From an uncultured Terrimonas sp. (lineage in GTDB: Bacteria > Bacteroidota > Bacteroidia > Chitinophagales > Chitinophagaceae), in the NCBI GenBank assembly GCA_946886925.1, contig CAMPJQ010000154.1, positions 1 through 6,770 on the forward strand: a stretch of 6,770 nt of DNA, read 5' to 3'. The translations under genes and the position numbers were made by a program. The stretch's first letter is position 1; the number at the start of each line of letters is the position of its first letter. Shown here piece by piece: positions 1 to 5,396 of this stretch. The notes below the pieces were generated by a model. The model had not been told where the DNA came from and ran no database searches. It was given only the letters and a program-made list of their open reading frames with translations.

Positions 1-674
1 CCCAGCGGGACTTTCTTACAATAATTTTCTACGAATTTTACAGGTTGATTGTTAAACAATCCGCCCGGACTCACAGCGTTAAAACGTATGTTCTTACCTG
101 CATGTGTTTTGGCCATAAAACGTGTAAGCATGATCAGCCCTGCATTGTGAAAACAATAGTCAGGCGCGATATCTCCCATGCCCGGTATGCCTTCATAGTT
201 GGAGTAGACAGGCGCATACATGCCCATCATTGAACTGATATTGATCACACTTCCGCCGCCCGACCGGATGATCATATCCGTCATCTCTCTCAAAATGAAC
301 ATCATTCCTGTTGCATTCACTTTCATTGATTCATCAAACTGTTCAATGGGAGCAGCATATCCTTTCATCGGGCGACTTACCGCATTATTGACAAATACAT
401 CAAGTTTACCGAATTGCTTCTGAATGTGCTCTTTTAATAACAATACAGAATTCGTATCCGCCTGGTTTACCTGCATGCCGTATACATCCAATCCTTTTGT
501 GCGGAAATCCGCAGCCGTTTTTTCAATAGCATCCAGGTTGCGTGAGGCTATAACAACGGTAGCGCCAGCTTCGCCCAATCCCTCTGTTATAGAACGCCCA
601 TAGTTACCTGCGCCTCCGGTTACCAATGCCACCTTATTTTTTAAACTGAACAACTCCATTACGTTCATGCGCAT
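1..674 (-). CDS. SDR-family NAD(P)-dependent oxidoreductase, 3' end cut off by window edge
   Basis: The reverse strand is open from an ATG at 674-672 to base 1, giving 224 complete codons. SDRs usually run 250-270 residues, so about 30-45 C-terminal residues are missing. The Rossmann glycine motif TGGAGNYG lies at residues 19-26 (N24 replaces the usual G/A), the NNAG-like motif is NNAV (96-99), and the active-site Ser region is NISS (145-148). An insertion of about 12 residues (roughly 152-172) precedes the active-site Tyr at 173, and the C-terminal part holds an NAVSPGG-type motif followed by NNQP. The canonical YxxxK reads Y173-C-F-H-N177, so the catalytic Lys is replaced by Asn. The stop of the upstream dehydrogenase and this ATG overlap as TAATG, which favours this start over ATGs at 668 and 659 and implies translational coupling. 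The insertion and the NNQP segment recall SDRs of surface-glycan loci (PtmA-like), from memory only. The substrate is unknown. Confidence 0.9.
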   Translation of the reverse strand, partial: MRMNVMELFSLKNKVALVTGGAGNYGRSITEGLGEAGATVVIASRNLDAIEKTAADFRTKGLDVYGMQVNQADTNSVLLLKEHIQKQFGKLDVFVNNAVSRPMKGYAAPIEQFDESMKVNATGMMFILREMTDMIIRSGGGSVINISSMMGMYAPVYSNYEGIPGMGDIAPDYCFHNAGLIMLTRFMAKTHAGKNIRFNAVSPGGLFNNQPVKFVENYCKKVPL

Positions 675-1594
675 TATTTTAGATGAATAATTTTTCCACC
701 TGCCAGCCTGCTTTCTTCTGCAGCGATTACAGTTTGAATGATATTTTTTGTTTTAGAGAAATCCAGTCTTGGTTTTCCTTCCTGTACGCTTCGTAAAAAT
801 TCAATGATATTATCGCGGAACATGGAATATGAATTTTTGATATCCGCCATGCGCCAGGTCTGTTGTCCAAAAAATGTAAGCTGAAACGTACCTGATATAT
901 TCATAAACAAATGAATAGTTGCAGGTAAGCCGTTTTCAAAAACAATATGCACTACATCTCTTCCCTTTTCGCCAAGATGCTGCACTGTAGCAACCGGCGG
1001 ATCATTTAAAGTGGCAAACATCGCTTCAAGCATATGTACGCCATACTTCAGCCAGTCTTTTTTACCCACAGCAGTTACCAGTTCCAGCCTGCCCAGCGAA
1101 GGCAACTCCTGTTTTACTACCCGGCACTCACTGGCATACCGCATAGAGGAACAGGACATGATAAATTTACCGTTGGCCTGCTGTTGTTCAAACCAATCCA
1201 GGTCTTTCTGTTTAATGGCCAAAGGTTTATCAATAAAAACGGGAATGCCCGCTTCAATAAACGGCTTAGCCATTTCAACGTGAAATTCAGCATCATCACG
1301 GGCAAGTATAACTGCATCTATATTGCCGATCATATCTTTGGCGTTTTTCACTACATGCTCAATACCGGAAGATGCCGCTATGCTTTCGGAAACGGATGCA
1401 TCCTGCGTCCACACATGCGTTACGCGGGCATCCGGCAACCCCATGGTATCTTCGTTGGCCTTAAGATAAGCCGTAACGGCGGGGTATCCCTGCCTGGCTA
1501 TTTCTTCCCCATCATATTTTCTATTTATGATGGATGACCAGGAATAAGGGTGTGCATTGCCGGAACTCATTCCTATTATTCCGATTTTGATCAT
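674..1594 (-). CDS. Gfo/Idh/MocA-family NAD(P)-dependent oxidoreductase
   Basis: This 306-residue cytosolic protein is predicted to oxidise or reduce a sugar or cyclitol carbon with a nicotinamide cofactor. The N-terminal Rossmann fold begins with KIGIIGMSSGNAHPYSW (3-19). The strand-loop DAVILARDD (93-101) and DKP at 122-124, the family's [ED]KP cofactor/catalytic motif with K123, follow. The C-terminal domain carries GVH at 185-187, with H187 as the likely catalytic His. The Asp often found four residues before this His is Lys183 here. The GNAHPYSW start followed by a THVWTQD segment (59-65) is distinctive; I recall this subfamily from surface-carbohydrate loci, but that is memory, not a search. 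Length is slightly below the usual 330-390. The start is ATG after an A/T-rich leader without Shine-Dalgarno. Its stop overlaps the SDR start by one base, so the two are almost certainly co-translated. The substrate is undetermined. Confidence 0.9.
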   Translation of the reverse strand: MIKIGIIGMSSGNAHPYSWSSIINRKYDGEEIARQGYPAVTAYLKANEDTMGLPDARVTHVWTQDASVSESIAASSGIEHVVKNAKDMIGNIDAVILARDDAEFHVEMAKPFIEAGIPVFIDKPLAIKQKDLDWFEQQQANGKFIMSCSSMRYASECRVVKQELPSLGRLELVTAVGKKDWLKYGVHMLEAMFATLNDPPVATVQHLGEKGRDVVHIVFENGLPATIHLFMNISGTFQLTFFGQQTWRMADIKNSYSMFRDNIIEFLRSVQEGKPRLDFSKTKNIIQTVIAAEESRLAGGKIIHLK

Positions 1595-1645
1595 TTGATG
1601 AAAGTTATTTTTGATGAGATATTCATTCCTACCAGCAATAATTTC

Positions 1646-1662
1646 TATCGCCAGAGGCGATA
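1646..1662. repeat. Perfect 7-bp hairpin in the AKR-Gfo/Idh gap
   Basis: TATCGCC and GGCGATA flank a 3-base loop (AGA on the + strand). It lies about 50 bases before the dehydrogenase start on the transcribed strand and is not followed by a T-run in that direction, so it is not a standard intrinsic terminator. It may be a transcript processing or stability structure, or part of a dispersed repeat. Confidence 0.6.
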
Positions 1663-1675
1663 ATACTATCCCGTA

Positions 1676-1689
1676 AGGCGAAGACGCCT
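1676..1689. repeat. Second small hairpin, AGGCG/CGCCT
   Basis: AGGCG and CGCCT are separated by a 4-base loop (AAGA on the + strand). The arm GAGGCG on the transcribed strand (1690-1685) can pair instead with CGCCTC inside the neighbouring hairpin (1646-1662), so the two hairpins could be alternative folds of one element. Confidence 0.5.
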
Positions 1690-1705
1690 CAAGGAGCGTA
1701 ACGTA

Positions 1706-1740
1706 AAGTCTGAAATCTCAAATTTTAAATTTTAAATCTC
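1706..1740. repeat. Degenerate heptamer tandem repeat (AAATYTY)
   Basis: On the + strand, five consecutive 7-base units read AAGTCTG, AAATCTC, AAATTTT, AAATTTT, AAATCTC (1706-1712, 1713-1719, 1720-1726, 1727-1733, 1734-1740). The last four fit AAATYTY exactly and the first is diverged. The array ends one base before the aldo/keto reductase stop codon. Short 7-bp A/T-rich arrays of this kind occur between genes in many Bacteroidota genomes, as I recall; no function is assigned. Confidence 0.7.
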
Positions 1741-1741
1741 C

Positions 1742-2698
1742 CTACCTCAGCCATCCCATCTTATCCCAATAGGGCAGGTTAAGGAAAGCCGGATCGGGAT
1801 AAGCCAGTGATTGTGCGGCAGCCAGTTGGTCATTTTTAAGATAACGGCCATCAGCCGCTGCAAGCGATTGTTTTAAATAGTCAAGCTTATCCATGCCCAC
1901 CAATACCGATGACACCTGCGGAAAAGACAGTGCAAATTTTACCGCCAGCTCCGGCAGGTCTGTAATATTTCCATTTAACAGGTCCTTGTACTGCTGAATA
2001 TGCTTTTCTACCTGCGCCAGCATCGGATGCAACCCTGTGCCCCTGTTGCTCAGCAGGCCCTTTAATAAAACCGACCGTACTACTATGCCTACCCCTTTCT
2101 CTTCTGCAAGGCCAAACAAGGATTGCTGCCGCTGATCCATCAGGTTAAAAGGCAACTGCACTACATTCCATGCATCAGACGCTATTGCCTTTTTTGATTC
2201 CCCGGCTGAATAAACAGATACGCCTATTGACCGCACCAGTCCTTCTGCTTTCAGTTTTTGCATTTCCTCGGCAATCACATCCCGGTCCAGTATCTCCATA
2301 TCACCCTGGTGCAACATGTACAGGTCAATATAATCCGTTTGCAAGGCCCGCAGGCTTTCTTCAAGGGACTGACGGATGATCTTTCTTAATGCGCCATCGT
2401 CCGGAAGATTTCCTTCACCATCCCTGAAATGCCGGCACTTGGTACACAGCACAATTTCATCCCTTCGTCCGGTAAATGCTTTCCCCATAATGTTTTCACT
2501 CACACCATACATTCTTGCCGTATCAAAAAAATTCAGGCCACTATCCAATGCCGTTAGTAAAAGCTGTACGGCATCTTTTTCCGGCAGCATATCTTCCTCC
2601 CACTTCACTCCAATGCCATAGGGAAGTCCAATTTCCACTCCACCAAAGGCGATCTCTGAAACCGCTATGCCAGTATTTCCTAAAAATCTCCGCTGCAT
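1742..2698 (-). CDS. Aldo/keto reductase
   Basis: This 318-residue cytosolic TIM-barrel enzyme is predicted to interconvert carbonyls and alcohols with NAD(P)H. The family's catalytic tetrad is visible: D59 (FFDTARMY), Y64, K87 (LCTKC) and H130 (LYMLHQGD). Cofactor-binding segments are IGVS (158-161), QLPFN (181-185) and the C-terminal VLVGMDKLDYLKQSL (265-279). Length is normal for a monomeric AKR of the L-threo-aldose/L-fucose-dehydrogenase-like type, which act on sugars, but substrate cannot be inferred from these motifs. The ATG lies 3 nt after the stop of the aldolase gene (TAA-ACG-ATG), so both are in one transcript, and a product of the aldolase pathway is a reasonable substrate. No Shine-Dalgarno is present; the leader is A-rich. 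Confidence 0.95.
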   Translation of the reverse strand: MQRRFLGNTGIAVSEIAFGGVEIGLPYGIGVKWEEDMLPEKDAVQLLLTALDSGLNFFDTARMYGVSENIMGKAFTGRRDEIVLCTKCRHFRDGEGNLPDDGALRKIIRQSLEESLRALQTDYIDLYMLHQGDMEILDRDVIAEEMQKLKAEGLVRSIGVSVYSAGESKKAIASDAWNVVQLPFNLMDQRQQSLFGLAEEKGVGIVVRSVLLKGLLSNRGTGLHPMLAQVEKHIQQYKDLLNGNITDLPELAVKFALSFPQVSSVLVGMDKLDYLKQSLAAADGRYLKNDQLAAAQSLAYPDPAFLNLPYWDKMGWLR

Positions 2699-2701
2699 CG
2701 T

Positions 2702-3511
2702 TTATTGTTTTTCTAAATAGGAACTATTGCCTGTTTGGTTTGATCCGTTAAAAGCCTGAATCAATGTGCTGTAGTAATTTTTTAAACCTACCACATCGGC
2801 TCCGATACTTACAAACTGGTAGCCCATTTCATTCAGCTCTTTCAGGTTTCCGGGGCCGCCCACTGTACCGGCAAACTTCCCGCATTTCTTCGCTGCTTCT
2901 GCAACTCTTATTCTTGTTTCAATTAATGTTGGATGATCCCATACGCCAGGAGCACCAATGCCCTGACTAAAATCGCCCGGACCAAAAAACAACATGTCAT
3001 ATCCCGGCAATGCGGCAATGGCTTCCAGTTCTTCGAGTGGCTCCGGGTCTTCTATCTGCAGTATTACAAAACGCTGCTCATTTGCCTGCTCTAAATACTG
3101 GTTGAAATCAACGCCGGTATAAGCACCATCGGCATTACCGCCATCAATTGCTCTTCTGCCCACAGGATGAAACCGTGTGTGATGAACAATTTCTTTAGCG
3201 TCCGCCAGGTTCATGATATGCGGCACCATAATACCTGTAGCATCCAGTTCCAGGGGTTTTATATAGTTGTTGTACGCGCCCCGCGGCACACGAACAAGTA
3301 TATCCGTATCATGTGCTTTGGTAGCCCAAACAGAAGCTTCTACAACCGACCAGTTCTGTCCAATATGTTCCTGGTCTATCCACACGCAATCAAACCCCGA
3401 CATGGCCGCTATTTCGCAAACCTTAGGATCGGTAAGATTGATTTTAATGCAACTTACGGTTTCGCCAGAACGAAGTTTTTTCAGTACCCTGCTTTTTCGC
3501 ATTTGTATCAT
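2702..3511 (-). CDS. HpcH/HpaI-type class II pyruvate aldolase (2-keto-3-deoxy acid aldolase-like)
   Basis: The predicted reaction is reversible, metal-dependent cleavage of a 2-keto-3-deoxy (sugar) acid to pyruvate plus an aldehyde, or the reverse condensation, in the cytosol. Landmarks agree closely with the E. coli HpaI family: WIDQEHIG with H49, RVP with R74, GIMVPH (93-98), QIED with Q152 and E154, and FFGPGDFSQG with D180; E154 and D180 are the expected metal ligands. Length (269) is normal. The C-terminal VSIGADVVGL segment (about 214-223) matches the family's last barrel strand. The ATG follows an A/T-rich leader; an in-frame Met4 is a possible alternative start. The aldo/keto reductase follows after 3 nt. 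Likely relatives include 2-keto-3-deoxy-L-rhamnonate and 4-hydroxy-2-oxoheptanedioate aldolases, but family membership does not fix the substrate. Citrate lyase beta and malyl-CoA lyase are unlikely given the HpaI-like spacing. Confidence 0.93.
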   Translation of the reverse strand: MIQMRKSRVLKKLRSGETVSCIKINLTDPKVCEIAAMSGFDCVWIDQEHIGQNWSVVEASVWATKAHDTDILVRVPRGAYNNYIKPLELDATGIMVPHIMNLADAKEIVHHTRFHPVGRRAIDGGNADGAYTGVDFNQYLEQANEQRFVILQIEDPEPLEELEAIAALPGYDMLFFGPGDFSQGIGAPGVWDHPTLIETRIRVAEAAKKCGKFAGTVGGPGNLKELNEMGYQFVSIGADVVGLKNYYSTLIQAFNGSNQTGNSSYLEKQ

Positions 3512-3546
3512 AATTTGAATAATGTTTGTGCCACTGTCTCACCCCC

Positions 3547-3562
3547 TGCCTGCCGGCAGGCA
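3547..3562. repeat. Perfect 16-bp palindrome TGCCTGCCGGCAGGCA
   Basis: The sequence equals its own reverse complement over 16 bases, in a GC-rich island within an otherwise A/T-rich gap 36-51 bases before the aldolase start. It has no loop and no following T-run, so a standard terminator is unlikely. It may be a dispersed intergenic palindrome, or a site for a dimeric regulator. Confidence 0.7.
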
Positions 3563-3568
3563 ACCCCT

Positions 3569-3580
3569 CTCCGCCCGGAG
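3569..3580. repeat. Small inverted repeat CTCC-GCCC-GGAG next to the palindrome
   Basis: CTCC and GGAG flank a 4-base spacer (or CTCCG/CGGAG with a 2-base spacer). It sits 6 bases from the 16-bp palindrome in the same GC-rich island, which suggests that roughly 3541-3584 is a single intergenic element. Confidence 0.45.
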
Positions 3581-3650
3581 TGGCCTTCATCTATTTCTAA
3601 ATTTTTTTATAGGCAATAGTGATTTTCATTATCCCGTTCAATTTCTACAC

Positions 3651-3688
3651 CAGATATTCCCCTAAAACAAATATCTGACAATTGTTTT
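3651..3688 (-). terminator. Possible weak 3' structure after the symporter gene
   Basis: Two overlapping A/T-rich stems lie at the end of the symporter gene. AAAACAA (3664-3670) pairs with TTGTTTT (3682-3688), with an 11-base loop, and CAGATAT (3651-3657) pairs with ATATCTG (3671-3677), with a 13-base loop. They share bases and cannot form together. The first stem ends in a short U-run (UUUU) on the transcribed strand, the only terminator-like trait. The stems are weak, so read-through into the aldolase gene is plausible. Confidence 0.25.
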
Positions 3689-5211
3689 CAGGAACGCTCT
3701 GGCTCACGTTTCAACAATAACCGGTCTGCATAACTTAATACAATACCCGCAACAATACCGGCTACCAGCGATACAGGCATGATCCACAATACCGTTATTC
3801 CAAAAGCCTCCCAGAAGGCAACTGCAATGGCTACGGCTACCGAGATAATACCCGCCCCAAATGTGCCTCTTCCGGTTGCAAAAGGTACAAAAAGCGCCAT
3901 GAAAAAAAGTACAAACAAGGGAGCAACAAAAAGGTTAACCACTTTCATGATCACATCCAATAAATTACCTGGCACTTCCCCCACAAAAAAGCTAAGGGCC
4001 ATTACAATCGCTCCCGTGAGATAGGAAAGTTTTTTTACCTGCTTCAGCGGATCCGGAACAGGCACTGTTTTCTTCCGGAATCGTTTCATAATATCTTCCG
4101 CTATAACCGAAGAAACACTGTTCAATCCTGAAGACATGCTCGACATGGCCGCCGCCAGCAGGCCCGCTATTACCAACCCGGACACACCGGGAGGCAATCC
4201 TATCATAATAAACCGTGGAAAAAGTGTATCTGCCTGTTCATTAAGACTTTTACCTGCAAGCAGGAAATCCTGGTTGCTGGTAAAATATGCCAGCATTGCC
4301 AACCCCACCAGAGCGAGGAGAATATAAGCGATGATATTGGAATAGAGGGATATCCTGAATGATTTACGTGCCGTATGAATATCTTTTGTAGACAGGTAAC
4401 GTTGCACTGCCATTTGGTCGGAACCCGAAGTACAGACATACCATACAAAAAGCACCAGCACCGCATTACCAAGCGTTGTGCGCTCCAGCGGGTCAAAACC
4501 CAGCCGTAGAGCATCCCAATGTGCCGGCCATTCTGCAGGGAAGATCGCCGTAAAGGATCCCAACTGAAAGCACACCACCACAATGCTCAGCAGCGCTCCG
4601 CCCAGAAAAATAAATGATTGTATAACGTCTGTTACCACCACGGCTTTTAAGCCTCCCATAGAGGTATAGAAGATCGTTATCACCGTAAGCAAAGCGCCGA
4701 TCCAGGGTACATATGACCGGTCGAATTGTATTACGGAATACAGGGCCACATCTACTGTTACATAAATGATGGTGGCCATCCACAGCAACCGCAGTGAAAG
4801 GAACATGAAAATGGCAAGCATGCGCACACTCAATCCCAGCTTTTTTTCCAAAATTTCATAAGCGCTGGTTACATTCATTTTCATGAACCGGGGAATAAGC
4901 CACCATCCCACCACGTAATATACCAAAGGGAATGCAAGTATACCTGTAAAAATAACGGGGCCGTGCTGGATTGTTTCACCAGGATACGTAAGATAGCTCA
5001 AAGTGCTCATTAACGTGGCAAACAGCGATATGCCTATAGCGGTAGGGTTCATCTTCCGGCCGCCCAGCAGGTAGTCGTCTTTCGTTTTATTTTTACGCGA
5101 ATAGAACCAGCCTATAAAAAGCATACCCGCACCATAAGCCAGCAAAACGATCCAGTCTAAATAAGTGAGTGCTGTGCCGGTAACAGGAACTTTGATCAGA
5201 TGAAAAATCAT
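3688..5211 (-). CDS. Sodium:solute symporter family (SSS) transporter
   Basis: This 507-residue inner-membrane protein is predicted to import a polar solute with Na+. About 13 hydrophobic segments can be counted, as in SSS/SGLT proteins: roughly 17-36, 55-77, 85-106, 128-150, 165-183, 190-215, 246-262, 287-310, 343-365, 395-415, 425-447, 451-475 and 476-497. Family signatures are the DDYLLGGRKM segment after the first helix (45-54), GGLKAVVVTDVIQ (186-198), the SDQMAVQRYLS motif (264-274) and MSSMSSGLNSVSS (356-368), whose Ser residues lie where SGLT-type proteins build the Na2 site. Length is typical and the reading frame is intact. The ATG is preceded by an A/T-rich leader without Shine-Dalgarno. 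Gaps of 185 and 176 bp separate it from its neighbours, so it may have its own promoter. SSS members carry sugars, sialic acids, amino acids or carboxylates; neighbours suggest a sugar or sugar acid, which is inference. Confidence 0.95.
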   Translation of the reverse strand: MIFHLIKVPVTGTALTYLDWIVLLAYGAGMLFIGWFYSRKNKTKDDYLLGGRKMNPTAIGISLFATLMSTLSYLTYPGETIQHGPVIFTGILAFPLVYYVVGWWLIPRFMKMNVTSAYEILEKKLGLSVRMLAIFMFLSLRLLWMATIIYVTVDVALYSVIQFDRSYVPWIGALLTVITIFYTSMGGLKAVVVTDVIQSFIFLGGALLSIVVVCFQLGSFTAIFPAEWPAHWDALRLGFDPLERTTLGNAVLVLFVWYVCTSGSDQMAVQRYLSTKDIHTARKSFRISLYSNIIAYILLALVGLAMLAYFTSNQDFLLAGKSLNEQADTLFPRFIMIGLPPGVSGLVIAGLLAAAMSSMSSGLNSVSSVIAEDIMKRFRKKTVPVPDPLKQVKKLSYLTGAIVMALSFFVGEVPGNLLDVIMKVVNLFVAPLFVLFFMALFVPFATGRGTFGAGIISVAVAIAVAFWEAFGITVLWIMPVSLVAGIVAGIVLSYADRLLLKREPERS

Positions 5212-5396
5212 TTGTAAGGTTTATTAAGCCAAATATCTGCCGTTATTAAAATTAATTGCTCCTTTAATCCAAAAATACTTTTCCTGTTTTAACACGGCTG
5301 TTACTTTCATCCGGATATATGGTACTATTTTTCAGCACAAAAACGATCGTCCAATGCATTATGCCGGGAAAACTACGCATTTGTGCTTAGCACTCG
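5212..5396. other. Intergenic gap between aminotransferase and symporter; likely leader/promoter region
   Basis: No gene fits in these 185 bases. The half nearest the symporter is A/T-rich, as expected for a Bacteroidota promoter and leader, but I find no convincing pair of TTTG and TAnnTTTG boxes at the right spacing. A 4-bp hairpin GTGC-TTA-GCAC at 5383-5393 lies just past the aminotransferase stop and is too small to call a terminator. An 8-base palindrome ACGATCGT is at 5343-5350. Confidence 0.35.

Noticed and set aside
45..423. Two short + strand frames at the left end
   Set aside because: They are antisense to the SDR, whose reverse-strand frame is open throughout with a Rossmann motif and SPGG motif.
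1034..1537. A 167-codon open frame on the + strand
   Set aside because: It lies entirely antisense to the Gfo/Idh gene, which has clear family motifs, and its translation shows no domain-like pattern.
3167..3619. A 150-codon + strand frame spanning the aldolase start and the gap
   Set aside because: Most is antisense to the aldolase, and the rest crosses the palindromic island; low-complexity, unrecognisable protein.
5212..5396. Bacteroidota-type promoter (TTTG and TAnnTTTG boxes) for the symporter
   Set aside because: Partial matches exist on the minus strand, but none has both boxes at the usual spacing of about 19-21 bases.
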